A stretch of DNA of 64,000 bases from CAHJXG01 sp964235485 (lineage in GTDB: Bacteria > Pseudomonadota > Alphaproteobacteria > Acetobacterales > Acetobacteraceae). The translations under genes and the position numbers were made by a program. Shown here piece by piece: positions 41,382 to 50,908 of this stretch. Under the pieces are notes generated by a model, which worked only from the letters and a program-made list of their open reading frames with translations, was not told the DNA's origin and made no database searches. The stretch spans positions 169,267-233,266 of the forward strand of contig CAXSAZ010000003.1 of the NCBI GenBank assembly GCA_964235485.1, read 5' to 3'. The number at the start of each line of letters is the position of its first letter. Within the stretch, counting starts at the first letter, position 1.

Positions 41382-41897
41382 TCAAGCCGCCCGGCGGCTC
41401 GCGAGCGCGGCCGGAAGCCCCTGGATCGCCCGGTCGATCAGCGCCGCGTCCGCCTCGGCGGAGAGGCTGTTGGCCAGGATGCGTTCCGCGGCGCGGCCGG
41501 CCAGGTCGGCGGCGGCATGGCGCACGTCCGAAACGGCCGCCTTCTCGGCGGCGGCGATGCGGTCCATCGCCATCCGCTCGCGCCGGGCGGCCCCGCTGGC
41601 GGCCTCGGCGCGGGCGGCCTCACTGGCGCGCTGCGCTTCCGCCCGGGCGTTGTCCAGCATGGCCTGCGCTTCCTGCAGCGCCGCCTGGCGCCGGGCCTGG
41701 GCATCGGCCAGCATGGCTTCCGCTTCCTGGCGAAGCCGGCCCGCCTCCTCCAGCTCGCGCTTGATGCCGAGGCTGCGGTTGTCCAGCACGGTCAGCAGCG
41801 GGGCGAACATCTTGCGGCCGAAGATGGCGAAGAACAGGAAGAACGCGAAGCCCACCCAAAAGCGCGGGTCGGCCCAAAGGCTGGCGTCATGGTGCAT
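41382..41897 (-). CDS. atpF: ATP synthase F0 subunit b
   Basis: A 171-residue peripheral-stalk subunit: one N-terminal membrane helix (FWVGFAFFLFFAIFGRK), then a long polar helix ending in the delta-binding region. It is the last gene of atpI-atpB-atpE-b'-b, the alphaproteobacterial F0 order. The F1 genes are not in the window. It ends about 145 bases from the convergent VOC gene. Confidence 0.92.
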   Translation of the reverse strand: MHHDASLWADPRFWVGFAFFLFFAIFGRKMFAPLLTVLDNRSLGIKRELEEAGRLRQEAEAMLADAQARRQAALQEAQAMLDNARAEAQRASEAARAEAASGAARRERMAMDRIAAAEKAAVSDVRHAAADLAGRAAERILANSLSAEADAALIDRAIQGLPAALASRRAA

Positions 41898-41924
41898 GGG
41901 GCGTGGTTCCTGGGAAGGGCCGGG

Positions 41925-42425
41925 TCAGGACCGGGCGGCAGCCATGGCGCCCTCAACGGCGCCCTGGACGGCGGACGGGTCGGGCGCGTGCCCGGTCAGC
42001 CGGGTGACGAGCGCGCCGGCGGTGTCCCGCGCCACCTCGCGCAACGCGCCCATGGCGGCACGGCGCGCCTCGCCGATGCGCTTTTCCGCGTCTTCCAACT
42101 GCTGGTTCAGGCGCTCGTCCGCGGCGCGGGATTGTTCCTGGGCTTCCATCTTGACCTGGGCGATGGCGCCGTTGATGGCGGCTTGCGCTTCCGCATTGGC
42201 GCGGCGCCCGGCCTCGTTGACCTCGGTGATGGCGGCGTCCGACTGCGCCTTGGCGGCGCGGGCGCTGTCCAGGTCGGCGGCGATGCGGTTCGCCCGGCCG
42301 TCCACGACCTCCGCCACCTGCGGCAGCGCGTAGCGGGCGAGGATGTAGTAAAGCGCGCCGAAGATGATCGCCATCCAGACGACCTGGGCGACCGTCAGCG
42401 GGTTGGAAAAGTCGAGCTGTGGCAT
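41925..42425 (-). CDS. atpG: ATP synthase F0 subunit b'
   Basis: A 166-residue b' subunit, the partner of b in a heterodimeric stalk as in photosynthetic and many alphaproteobacteria. It has one membrane helix (AQVVWMAIIFGALYYILARYALP) and a long Ala/Glu/Arg-rich helix. It directly follows atpE, 27 bases before atpF. Having both b and b' is a lineage pointer. Confidence 0.92.
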   Translation of the reverse strand: MPQLDFSNPLTVAQVVWMAIIFGALYYILARYALPQVAEVVDGRANRIAADLDSARAAKAQSDAAITEVNEAGRRANAEAQAAINGAIAQVKMEAQEQSRAADERLNQQLEDAEKRIGEARRAAMGALREVARDTAGALVTRLTGHAPDPSAVQGAVEGAMAAARS

Positions 42426-42489
42426 GGAGGGGTCCCGCGAGCTTGTTGGGGGCGGGGCCGGCGCAGCACCGGCCCCGGCAGGCGGGGCT

Positions 42490-42714
42490 TTAGGTGAACA
42501 GGATCAGGAAGGCGATCAGCAAGGCGAACAGCGCCACCGCTTCCGTCAGCGCGAAGCCCAGGATGCCGATGGGGAACACGGCGTCGCGGGCGGCCGGGTT
42601 GCGGCCCACGGTGGCCACCATGGAGGAGAAGATGTTGCCAATGCCGATGCCCACGCCCGCGAGCGCGATGACGGCCAAACCGGCCCCGAGGGCCTTTGCA
42701 GCAGCGACGTCCAT
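42490..42714 (-). CDS. atpE: ATP synthase F0 subunit c
   Basis: A 74-residue hairpin proteolipid. Two membrane helices flank the RNPAAR loop, and E58 in GFALTEAVALFALL is the proton-carrying carboxylate. The glycine-rich first helix (GVGIGIGNIF) is normal. No sodium-binding set is seen, so it should be proton driven. Confidence 0.96.
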   Translation of the reverse strand: MDVAAAKALGAGLAVIALAGVGIGIGNIFSSMVATVGRNPAARDAVFPIGILGFALTEAVALFALLIAFLILFT

Positions 42715-42774
42715 GAATTCAGTCCTTTTGATGTGAAGGTGAAGGGGTGCGCGCCGGCGCGACGGGGGCCGGCG

Positions 42775-43527
42775 TCAGTGCAGGTGCACGGCGTCGTGCA
42801 GGTAGATGCAGGTCAGGATGGCGAACACGTAAGCCTGCAAGGCCGCAACCAGCAGCTCGAAGCCGACCAGCACGACGTTCAGCACCAGCGGCAGGATGCC
42901 GATGGAGGCCCCCAGCACGCCCGCGCCGCCCAGCAGCACGATGAACGTCGCGAACACCTCGAACATCACGTGGCCTGCGACCATGTTGGCGAACAGACGG
43001 ATGGACAAGGACACCGGGCGGGACAGGTAGGAGATCACCTCGATGGGGATGATCAGCGGCGCCAGCAGCTTCGGCGCGCCCTCCGGAAAGAAGTAGGAGA
43101 AGAAGTGCATCCCGTGGATGCGCAGCGCCACCGCGGTCACGACCACGATCACCAGCAGCGCCAGGCCGAAGGTGACGGCGATGTGGCTGGTGTAGGTGAA
43201 GGAATAGGGCAGCAGGCCCAGCATGTTGCCCATCAGCACGAAGAAGAACAGCGTAAAGATGAACGGGAAGAAGCGCCGCCCTTCCGGCCCGATGCTGCCC
43301 ACCGTCATGGCCATCAGGCCGCTGTAGGAGATTTCGGCCAAGGATTGCAGCCGCCCCGGCACGGCGGCGCGCGGCTTCATGCCGTAATACAGCAGCCCGA
43401 TGATCAGCCCGCCGCCGAGCAGCATCATCAGGTTGGAGTTCGTAAAGTTCACCGACCGCCCGAGGCCGCCGAGCGCCGTATGCAGCTCGAACTGGCCCAG
43501 CGCGTCCATCTTGCCTTCAGCCGCCAC
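42775..43527 (-). CDS. atpB: ATP synthase F0 subunit a
   Basis: A 250-residue membrane subunit started at GTG 43527 (GAGAGG upstream; ATG 43509 and TTG 43545 are alternatives). The essential arginine is in SRPVSLSIRLFANMVAGH, and the C-terminal helices carry GFELLVAALQAYVFAILTCI. It forms the proton half-channels with the c-ring. It follows atpI by 47 bases. Confidence 0.94.
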   Translation of the reverse strand: MAAEGKMDALGQFELHTALGGLGRSVNFTNSNLMMLLGGGLIIGLLYYGMKPRAAVPGRLQSLAEISYSGLMAMTVGSIGPEGRRFFPFIFTLFFFVLMGNMLGLLPYSFTYTSHIAVTFGLALLVIVVVTAVALRIHGMHFFSYFFPEGAPKLLAPLIIPIEVISYLSRPVSLSIRLFANMVAGHVMFEVFATFIVLLGGAGVLGASIGILPLVLNVVLVGFELLVAALQAYVFAILTCIYLHDAVHLH

Positions 43528-43574
43528 GTTTCCGTCCCTCTCCAACCCTGCCGCCCAACCTTATCGCCCCGACC

Positions 43575-43868
43575 TCATCGCGGCGTGCGCGGCATCATCA
43601 GGCGCCACACGTTGGCCACCCCCGCGGCGCCCCCCAGCAGCACGAACAACGCCAACAGCCAAGGCCGGGTGCCGAGCCATCGGTCCAGCCCCCAGCCGAT
43701 GGCGACCGAGACCGCCAAGGCCGACACCAGCTCGACGCCCACCCGGACGCCGATGCCCATGGGGCTGGCCGTCCCCTGCGCGCCGGACGGTGGCGCCGAC
43801 GCGCTGGCCTGCCTCGTCTGTGCCGCCTGCAGCCGCTCCTCGAAGGAGCCGCCTTTGTCGTCACTCAT
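43575..43868 (-). CDS. atpI: ATP synthase-associated AtpI-type protein
   Basis: A 97-residue protein with a charged N-terminal arm and two membrane helices (GVRVGVELVSALAVSVAIGW and LLALFVLLGGAAGVANVW). It belongs to the AtpI/AtpZ-like group that helps c-ring assembly or Mg uptake. First gene of the F0 cluster, co-directional with smc upstream. Confidence 0.85.
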   Translation of the reverse strand: MSDDKGGSFEERLQAAQTRQASASAPPSGAQGTASPMGIGVRVGVELVSALAVSVAIGWGLDRWLGTRPWLLALFVLLGGAAGVANVWRLMMPRTPR

Positions 43869-43973
43869 TCCATGCCTCCCGCACGCCCATCCGGCCGCGC
43901 CTTGCAGGCCGGGGCTTGCTACCGGCGGGGGTGCGGGGTGTCAAGGCGTTGTAGGACGGAGGGAAGGGCAGGA

Positions 43974-46900
43974 CTACTCGGCCGCCACCGCCTCCACCAT
44001 GCCCACCGCCGCGCGCAGATCGACGGACAGCACGCGCGACACGCCGCGCTCCTGCATCGTGACCCCGTACAGCCGGTCCATGCGCGCCATGGTGAGCTGG
44101 TGATGCGTGACCACCAGGAAGCGCGTCCCGGTCTGCGCCACCATGTCGGCCAAGAGCGCGCAGAAGCGGTCCACGTTGGCGTCGTCGAGCGGGGCGTCCA
44201 CCTCGTCCAGCACGCACACCGGCGCCGGGTTGCATTGGAACACCGCGAAGATCAGGCTGAGCGCCGTGAGCGCCTGCTCGCCGCCCGACAGGAGGGACAG
44301 CGCCGCCAGCTTCTTGCCCGGCGGCTGCGCGTAGATTTCCAGCCCCGCCTGGAGCGGGTCATCGTCGCCCACGAGCTGGAGGTGCGCCCGCCCGCCGCCG
44401 AACACGCGGGCGAACAGCGCCTGGAACCGCCGGTCCACCTCCTGGAACACCCGGCCCAGCCGGTCGCGCCCTTCGCGGTTCAGGTGGCCGATGCCGCCGC
44501 GCAGCTTGGCGATGGCGGTGGCCAGCTCGTCGCGGTCGCGCTGGATCGTGGCCGCCTCCTCAGCTATCGCCGCCGCCTCAATGTCCGCCCGCAGGTTCAC
44601 CGGGCCAAAGGCGTCGCGCGTCCGCACCCCCTGCTCGAACCGGGCGCGGGCGCGGTCCTCCGCGGCTTGCGACAGGTCGGCGGGCGGGTCGGGCAGCGCG
44701 GCCTCCGGGCCGAGCCGTTCCTCGACCTGCGCCGCCGCCCGGGCCAGCCCGGCCGCTGCGACCTCCACCGCCGCTTCCGCCCGCACGCGCCGGTCCCGGC
44801 TTGCTGCCACCGCCCCCTCGGCGCTGCGCGCGGCCTGTGCTGCCCGGGCGGCCTCCTGCTCCCCGGCATCGAGCGATGCCGCCGCGGCGCGGTGGGCGGT
44901 TTCGCACCCGCGGAGCGCGTCGGCGGCCTCTGCGGCGGCGCGGGCCATGCGGTCGGGCGCGGCTTGCAGGCGGGCGTGTTCGGCCTCCGCCTCCGCTGCC
45001 CGCGCTGCCAGGTCGGTCACGCGCCCGGCCGCGTCCTCCGCCCGCATCCGCCAGTCCTCGCGTTCCCGCACGAGCACCCGGCTGCGCGCGGTCCGCGCCC
45101 CGTCGTCGCGCGTGAGGGTGTCCAGGGCGCGGGCGGCGGCGGCGTCCCGGCGGCGTGCGGCGAGGAGGTCGGCGCGGGCGCGGTCCAGCCCAGCGCGCAG
45201 ATCGGCCAGGTCCGGCAGGGCGGCGCGCTGCGCTTCCGCCGCCGCCAGCGCCGCCGCGGCTTCCGCCGCCTCGGCCTCCAAGGGAGGCATCTGCTCGTCG
45301 ATCCCTGCCAGCCGCGCCGCCGCGGCCTCCGCCTGGCTGCGCAGCGTGGCTGCGGCTTGGCGGGCGCGGGCGGCGCGTGCCTCGGCGTCGCGCCGGGACG
45401 GGCGGGCTTGAGCCTCGCGCTGTGTGGCATCCCGTTCGTCCGTGTCTGCGGCCAGGCGGGCGGCGCGGGCGTCCTTTGCCGCCGCTTCCGCCGCCTCAAG
45501 CCTCGCTTGAAGCTCCGCCAGCCGGTTGCGCTGGCGCAGCCGCACGGTTGCGGCGGTGGGCGTGCCGGCGCGCAGCGTGTAGCCGTCCCAGCGCCACACT
45601 CCGCCGGCGCGCGACACCAGGCTCTGCCCCGGCTGCAGGCCCGGCTGCGCCGCGTCGCCCGCGGCCTCGTTCTCCACCAGCGCCACCGCGCCCAGCGCCC
45701 GCGCCAGCGCCGCCGGGCCATGCACCAGGGCGCCGAGCGACGACGGGGCGGGCAGCCCAAGCGGCGGCAGTTCCCGCCAATGCCGGGCAGCGGCCGGGTT
45801 CGCGGCGGCGGCGAGGTCCTCGCCCAGCGCCGCGCCCAGCGCCGCTTCCAAGCCCGGCGGCACCTGCAACTGGTCCAGCATCGGCGGCCATTGCCCGTTG
45901 TCCCGCACCGCCAGGACCTCCGCGAGCGCCGACGCTTCCGCCGCGAGCTTGGACCGCGCGGCCTCCGCCTTGTCGGACGCGGCGCGGGCGGCGGCGGCGC
46001 GGGGAACGGCGGCGGCGCGGGCGGCTTCCGCGGCGTCGAGCCGGGCGCTGGCCTCCGCCAGCCCGGCGCTTGCCGCGTCCTCCTCCGCCTGCGCCGCTGC
46101 AATCCGATCAAACGGCAGAACCCCCTGCGCGGCCCCGGCCCGGGCGGTGCGCAGGCGGGCCAGGGCGTCCTCTGCGCGCCGGGCGCGGGCTACGGCTTGC
46201 TGCAGCAGCGCCGCCGCGGCTTCCGCGCCGGAAGTGGAGGCGGCGGCGCGCTCGGCGGCATCGGTCACGCGGGCCTCGGCGTCCTCCGCGGCCTTTGCGG
46301 CGCTTGCCGCCTCCGCCCGGGCGGCGTCCATTCGGGCGGGGCTGGCTTCGGCCTCCTGCGCCAGGCGCGCGGCCTCGGCAGCCAAGCGCGCATCGGCGCC
46401 GTCGGCGTCGCGCTGCACCTGGCTTGCATGGGCCAGGTCACGCCCCACCTGATCGCGCCGTGCAGCCGCGGCACGCAGCGCGTCGCGCACCCGGGCGGCA
46501 TCGGCGGCCTGCGCGTGCTGCGCCGTGCGCGCCCGCTCCAGCGCCAGCCGGGCTGCGGCCTCCGCTTCCCGCAGCGCGGGCAGGGCGGCGGCGGCGCGGG
46601 CATCCTCCTGCGCCGCGGCTTCCGCGGCGGCGGTGGCCTGCGCGGCGGCGCGGTCCGCCCGGTCCAGCCCCGCCAGCGCCGCCCCATGCGCCGACTGCGC
46701 GCGGGCGCGGGACAAGGACAGCAGCGCCGCCTCCGCCTCCTGCGCCGCCGCCGCCGCGGCGCGATACTGCCCGGCCGCTTCCGCCTGCCGGCGCAGCGCC
46801 GAAAGCTGCCGCTCCAACTGGCCGCGCTGCTCCTCCGCGCGTTCGAGGTTACCCTCGGCGGCGCGCAGCTTGCCTTCCGCTTCCGCCCGGCGCGCGTGCA

Positions 46901-47453
46901 GGCCGGTGATGCCCGCCGCTTCTTCCAGCACCAGGCGGCGCTCCTCCGGGCGGGCGGCGATCACGGCGGCGACGCGGCCTTGGCTGACCATCGCCGACGA
47001 CCGCGCGCCGCTGGCCAGGTCGGCGAACAGGGTCTGCACGTCGCGCGCCCGGGCTTCCCGCCCGTTGACCCGGTACTCGCTGCCGACCCCGCGCTCGATC
47101 CGGCGCACCACCTGCAGCTCCGCCGCCCCGGCGAAGGGCGCGGGGAAGCCGGGGCCGGACGCCCCGCCGCCGCTCTCCGCCGGGCCGTCATCTTCCAGGA
47201 ACAGCGCGACTTCGGCCAGGTTGCGGCTTGGGCGGCTGGTGGTGCCGGCGAAGATCACGTCGTCCATCTCGGCGCCGCGCAGGGTGCGGGCGTTGCCCTC
47301 GCCCATCGCCCAGCGCAGCGCCTCCGCGACGTTGGACTTGCCGCAGCCGTTGGGGCCGACCACGCCGGTGAGGCCGGGCAGGATCTCGATGGTGGCCGGC
47401 TCGGCGAAGCTCTTGAACCCCGCGATGCGCAGCCGGACGAAGCGGGCCGCCAC
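43974..47453 (-). CDS. smc: Chromosome segregation protein SMC
   Basis: A 1159-residue SMC ATPase of the condensin complex. N-terminal Walker A: GVVGPNGCGKSNVAEALRWA; C-terminal signature LSGGEQALTALSLIF and Walker B VCVLDEVDAPLDDANVDRFC. Between are two long Ala/Glu/Arg-rich coiled coils and a hinge at about residues 510-650 (PPMLDQLQVPPGLEAALGAA onwards). Extreme alanine content creates very long open frames on the opposite strand that are not genes. It follows the dsbA-like gene by 9 bases. Confidence 0.95.
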   Translation of the reverse strand: MAARFVRLRIAGFKSFAEPATIEILPGLTGVVGPNGCGKSNVAEALRWAMGEGNARTLRGAEMDDVIFAGTTSRPSRNLAEVALFLEDDGPAESGGGASGPGFPAPFAGAAELQVVRRIERGVGSEYRVNGREARARDVQTLFADLASGARSSAMVSQGRVAAVIAARPEERRLVLEEAAGITGLHARRAEAEGKLRAAEGNLERAEEQRGQLERQLSALRRQAEAAGQYRAAAAAAQEAEAALLSLSRARAQSAHGAALAGLDRADRAAAQATAAAEAAAQEDARAAAALPALREAEAAARLALERARTAQHAQAADAARVRDALRAAAARRDQVGRDLAHASQVQRDADGADARLAAEAARLAQEAEASPARMDAARAEAASAAKAAEDAEARVTDAAERAAASTSGAEAAAALLQQAVARARRAEDALARLRTARAGAAQGVLPFDRIAAAQAEEDAASAGLAEASARLDAAEAARAAAVPRAAAARAASDKAEAARSKLAAEASALAEVLAVRDNGQWPPMLDQLQVPPGLEAALGAALGEDLAAAANPAAARHWRELPPLGLPAPSSLGALVHGPAALARALGAVALVENEAAGDAAQPGLQPGQSLVSRAGGVWRWDGYTLRAGTPTAATVRLRQRNRLAELQARLEAAEAAAKDARAARLAADTDERDATQREAQARPSRRDAEARAARARQAAATLRSQAEAAAARLAGIDEQMPPLEAEAAEAAAALAAAEAQRAALPDLADLRAGLDRARADLLAARRRDAAAARALDTLTRDDGARTARSRVLVREREDWRMRAEDAAGRVTDLAARAAEAEAEHARLQAAPDRMARAAAEAADALRGCETAHRAAAASLDAGEQEAARAAQAARSAEGAVAASRDRRVRAEAAVEVAAAGLARAAAQVEERLGPEAALPDPPADLSQAAEDRARARFEQGVRTRDAFGPVNLRADIEAAAIAEEAATIQRDRDELATAIAKLRGGIGHLNREGRDRLGRVFQEVDRRFQALFARVFGGGRAHLQLVGDDDPLQAGLEIYAQPPGKKLAALSLLSGGEQALTALSLIFAVFQCNPAPVCVLDEVDAPLDDANVDRFCALLADMVAQTGTRFLVVTHHQLTMARMDRLYGVTMQERGVSRVLSVDLRAAVGMVEAVAAE

Positions 47454-47462
47454 CTCCGCGCC

Positions 47463-48086
47463 TTACGCGGCGGCGGCGTCCACGGCGCGGGCGAAGTCGT
47501 CAAAGGACACGGCGCCGGAGGTGGTCTTGCCGTTCATCACGAAGCTCGGCGTGCTGTTCACCCCGAACTTCTTCTCGCCCACTTCCTGGTCCGTGAGGAT
47601 CGCGCGCTTCAGCCCGGCGTCGCCGACCGCCGCGTCGAACCCGGCGCGGGACAGCCCGGCCAACGCCGCGTACTTCGCCAGCTCCTCCGTCGAGTTCACC
47701 CCGCGGGCAAAGGCCCAGCGGTCCTGGCTGCCGAGCAGCACGGTGATGAACGGCTCATACCGCTCCGGCGGCAGGGCGCGGGCCACCATGGCGGCGGTCA
47801 GCGCCACCTGGTCCAGCGGGAAATCGCGCCATACGTAGCGGACCCGGCCGGTGTTGATCAGCTTCTCGCGCACCTGGGGAAAGGTTTCCTTCTGGAACGC
47901 GGCGCAATGGGTGCAGGTCAGCGAGAACCATTCGGTGACGGTCACGCGGGCGTCGGCCTGGCCCATGCCGCGCTCGGCCATGCGCGGGTCGGCGGCGGGC
48001 TGCGCGCGCAGCGGCGAGGCGACAAGCACGGGGGCAGCCAGAAGCGAGGGCAGGGCGGCGATCAGCAGGCGGCGGGTGGCGGGCAT
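47463..48086 (-). CDS. DsbA-family thiol:disulfide oxidoreductase
   Basis: A 207-residue secreted thioredoxin-fold protein: signal peptide (LLIAALPSLLAAPVLVASPL), then VTEWFSLTCTHCAAFQ with the C-T-H-C active site, the inserted helical domain and the cis-Pro loop VNSTPSFVMNG. It resembles DsbA/Com1-type oxidases that introduce disulfides in the periplasm. It is co-directional with smc and dciA, a neighbourhood I recall from alphaproteobacteria. Confidence 0.92.
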   Translation of the reverse strand: MPATRRLLIAALPSLLAAPVLVASPLRAQPAADPRMAERGMGQADARVTVTEWFSLTCTHCAAFQKETFPQVREKLINTGRVRYVWRDFPLDQVALTAAMVARALPPERYEPFITVLLGSQDRWAFARGVNSTEELAKYAALAGLSRAGFDAAVGDAGLKRAILTDQEVGEKKFGVNSTPSFVMNGKTTSGAVSFDDFARAVDAAAA

Positions 48087-48191
48087 GGCGTCCTCGGTGA
48101 TGGGGTGTCCGACCGGTATGGTCCCGTTGCCGGTGGGCGCGTCAAGCCTGCCGTCGCGGAAAGCATGGTCCGCGCGGCCAGCCGCGGACGG

Positions 48192-49145
48192 CTACGCCGC
48201 CGCCACCGTGTCATGGTAGGGCAGCAGCGTCGCGGAGGACGGCGGGGCGAATCCGGGTCCCGCCGTCAGCGCAACGGCGGTGCCGTAGGTCGCATCGGGC
48301 ACCGTGTAAACGGTGAGCGCCGCCGGGTCTGGCGGCGTGAGGAGGCGCAGGGTATCGACCACGGCGCCGTCCGCGTCGAAGAACTCGACGGCGTTGCCGC
48401 TCACGTCCCAGGACTGCGCCGCCAGGCCCTCCAGCGTCACCCGGCCGCCGCCTGCTTGCGGGTCAAGCGCGACCTGGCCCAGGAAGCGCGCGGGCTGGTC
48501 GATCTGCAAGGTGGCGCGGCTGAGGCTGACCGTCTGCCCGGCGTCGGCGCCTGCCCCCAGTTCAAGAAAGCCGCCAAAGCCCGGCGGGCCACTGCTGACC
48601 TCGACGCTGCCGATCCCGGTGAGGTCGCTGGACACCGTGACCGTTCCGCCGGCCGCCACGATCCGCCCGTCGTTTTCCAGCGCGCTGCCCCAAGATCCCG
48701 TGATGTCCATCGTGTTGCCGGGCGTCGCGCTGAGGGTGCCCGTGTTGATCAGCGTCGAGAGCGGGGCCAGGACGATATCGAGGCTGTTGCCGGGGAACAG
48801 CAGGTTGCCGCGCCCGGCCTCGATCGTGCCGCCGTCGTTCAACACCGTGCCGGCAACCACGAACGCGCCGTGGCGGGGGGTGAGGTCAGCGCCCGGGGGA
48901 GCGTTGTCGAGCGTGACGTTCGCGAGCGTGGCGTTCCAGGCGATCAACCGGGACGGCTGGCTCGCGTCGTCGCCCGTCAGCCCGATGCTCGACGGGGCGT
49001 CCGCCGATCCGAACGTCTCATCGTAGAGGATCGCCGCGCCGTCTGAGATATACAGCTTGTCTCCAGCCGCGGGCGCTTCGTCCGGCGACCAGTTATCGCC
49101 TGCTGAGAACAGCCCGAACCCAGCGTTCCAGTTTTTGATTGCCAT
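48192..49145 (-). CDS. Beta-strand-rich repeat protein, unknown
   Basis: A 317-residue protein started at ATG 49145. It opens NWNAGFGLFSAGDNWSPDEA, then follows a run of short strands with repeated T/N-G-T-I/L patterns (VAGTVLNDGGTIEAGRGNLL, INTGTLSATPGNTMDITG, LENDGRIVAAGGTVTVSSDL), typical of right-handed beta-helix or autotransporter passenger domains. No signal peptide or translocator domain is visible; export could be by a type I system. It is bounded by gaps of about 100 and 180 bases. Possibly acquired. Confidence 0.65.
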   Translation of the reverse strand: MAIKNWNAGFGLFSAGDNWSPDEAPAAGDKLYISDGAAILYDETFGSADAPSSIGLTGDDASQPSRLIAWNATLANVTLDNAPPGADLTPRHGAFVVAGTVLNDGGTIEAGRGNLLFPGNSLDIVLAPLSTLINTGTLSATPGNTMDITGSWGSALENDGRIVAAGGTVTVSSDLTGIGSVEVSSGPPGFGGFLELGAGADAGQTVSLSRATLQIDQPARFLGQVALDPQAGGGRVTLEGLAAQSWDVSGNAVEFFDADGAVVDTLRLLTPPDPAALTVYTVPDATYGTAVALTAGPGFAPPSSATLLPYHDTVAAA

Positions 49146-49324
49146 TGCCCGCCCCTCGACCAACCCTGGCTTTTGCCAGTTATTGATACGGTACGTGATC
49201 GGCGGCAGGCAGTCCATGAACGGATCGTTAAAAACCCGCTTGCGCACTGTTTTCGCCGCCGCAGTGGCTTTTCAGCAATGAAGCCGTGCGCAGCGGGCTG
49301 GCCCCCTGCCGGGCTTCTGGGGTG

Positions 49325-49813
49325 CTACCCCGGTTCGCCCTCGCCGATGCGCCGGCCCAGCGCCACCAGCGCGTCGTGCAGCGGCCCCGGCGGGATGCCC
49401 GGCAGCTCGATCCGCTTCATGGCCGGGGCGGGTGCCGCGGGCGGCGACGCGGGCGGGGGCGTCGGGTCCTGGATGAAGCGCAGCCGCCGCACCACGATGC
49501 GCCCCATGTGGCCGTTCACCCGGGCCAGCACTTCCTCGCTCAGATGCTGCAGTTCCAGCGCGACCGGCCCGGTGCAGGCGAGCGTAAGCGTGCCGCTGGC
49601 CAGCCGGCGCGGCACGGTGGTGCCGGACAGCTCGGGGCCGACGATCTCCGCCCAGTCCGCCATGACCTGCGCGCTGCCGGGCGCGCGCTTGCGGAAGGCG
49701 GGCCGGGTCAGGGCGGGCACCAGCGCGCCGACCGGGCGCGGGCCGTACACGTGGCGCGGCGCGTCCTCCGTTTTGGCGGGGAGGCGCTTGCCGGGGGTGC
49801 TGCCGCCCGTCAT
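49325..49813 (-). CDS. dciA: DciA-like protein (DUF721)
   Basis: A 162-residue DUF721 protein started at ATG 49813. The conserved core is ADWAEIVGPELSGTTVPRRL, then SGTLTLACTGPVALELQHLS and the RVNGHMGRIVVRRLRFIQ motif. DciA loads the replicative helicase where DnaC is absent. A disordered Pro/Ala-rich stretch and a C-terminal PGIPPGPLHDALVALGRRIG helix follow. It is divergent from mutY, 9 bases apart. Confidence 0.85.
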   Translation of the reverse strand: MTGGSTPGKRLPAKTEDAPRHVYGPRPVGALVPALTRPAFRKRAPGSAQVMADWAEIVGPELSGTTVPRRLASGTLTLACTGPVALELQHLSEEVLARVNGHMGRIVVRRLRFIQDPTPPPASPPAAPAPAMKRIELPGIPPGPLHDALVALGRRIGEGEPG

Positions 49814-49822
49814 AGGTGGGGC

Positions 49823-50884
49823 GTGCTCCTCCCGCTTGGCCCGTCCCCGCCCGCCGCCGCGCTTCTGCGCTGGTACGACCGGCACCGCCGCTCCATGCCC
49901 TGGCGCGCCTTGCCCGGCGAGATCCCTGACCCCTACCGGGTCTGGCTGAGCGAGATCATGTTGCAGCAAACGACTGTTTCCGCGGTTATTCCATATTATG
50001 AAAGGTTTCTGTCGCGGTTTTCAACCGTGGATGCGCTGGCGGCGGCGGAGGACGGCCAGGTGATGCAGTTGTGGGCGGGATTGGGCTACTACGCCCGGGC
50101 GCGCAACCTGCTGGCTTGCGCGCGCCGGGTCGCGGCGGCTGGCGGGTTTCCGCGGGATTTGGCGGGGCTGCGGGCGCTGCCGGGCGTCGGCGAGTATACC
50201 GCCGCCGCCGTCGCCTCCATCGCGTTCAACATCCCCGTGGTGCCGGTGGACGGCAACGTGGAGCGCGTGGCCGCCCGGGTGTTCGCCGTCGAGGACCCGC
50301 TGCCCGGCGCGCGCCGGGCGGTCGTCGCCGCCGCGGCGCGGCTGGGCGAGGACCCGGCGGCGCAGGCGCGTCCGGCCGACTTCACCCAGGCGCTGTTCGA
50401 CCTGGGCGCCACTGTCTGCACGCCGCGGGCGCCGGCCTGCGCGGTGTGCCCGTGGGTGGCGGAATGCCGCGGCCGGGCGCTGGGCCTGGCCGACACCCTG
50501 CCGCGCAAGGCGCCCCGTGCCGCGCGGCCCACCCGGCACGGCGCGCAGTTCTGGCTGGTGGACGCCGCCGGCCAGGTGCTGCTGCGCCGCCGCCCGCCGG
50601 AGGGCCTGCTGGGCGGGATGCTGGAACTGCCGGGCGCGCCGTGGCGGGCCGAGCCGTGGGCACGGGAGGACGCGCTGCTGCACGCGCCGCAGCCGGCGGA
50701 ATGGCGCCTGGCCGGGCAGGCGGAGCACGGCTTCACGCACTTCGCGCTGTTCATGGACGTGTACGCGGCGCGGGTGGAGCGGATCACCGCGCCGGGCCTG
50801 CTGCGCGACGCGGGCGCGCTGGACGGGGAGGCGCTGCCGACCGTTATGCGGCGGTGCGTGCAGGTGGCGACGCGGGCGGGATAA
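49823..50884 (+). CDS. mutY: A/G-specific adenine glycosylase MutY
   Basis: A 353-residue base-excision enzyme removing A opposite 8-oxoG. GTG start at 49823 with AGGTGG upstream. Motifs: SEIMLQQTTVSAVIPYYERF, the HhH LPGVGEYTAAAVASIAF with catalytic Asp in PVDGNVERV, and the 4Fe-4S site C-x6-C-x2-C-x5-C (TVCTPRAPACAVCPWVAEC). The C-terminal NUDIX-like domain that reads 8-oxoG is present (LLRRRPPEGLLGGMLELPG). Full length. Confidence 0.95.
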   Translation: MLLPLGPSPPAAALLRWYDRHRRSMPWRALPGEIPDPYRVWLSEIMLQQTTVSAVIPYYERFLSRFSTVDALAAAEDGQVMQLWAGLGYYARARNLLACARRVAAAGGFPRDLAGLRALPGVGEYTAAAVASIAFNIPVVPVDGNVERVAARVFAVEDPLPGARRAVVAAAARLGEDPAAQARPADFTQALFDLGATVCTPRAPACAVCPWVAECRGRALGLADTLPRKAPRAARPTRHGAQFWLVDAAGQVLLRRRPPEGLLGGMLELPGAPWRAEPWAREDALLHAPQPAEWRLAGQAEHGFTHFALFMDVYAARVERITAPGLLRDAGALDGEALPTVMRRCVQVATRAG

Positions 50885-50908
50885 GGGGCGGTTTGGAATT
50901 GGCGCCCC

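Noticed and set aside
43872..49046. A stop-free plus-strand frame of more than 1,700 codons across smc and neighbours
   Set aside because: It is antisense to clear smc, dsbA and other motifs. Alanine-rich, GC-rich coding sequence removes stop codons on the opposite strand, so this is a shadow.
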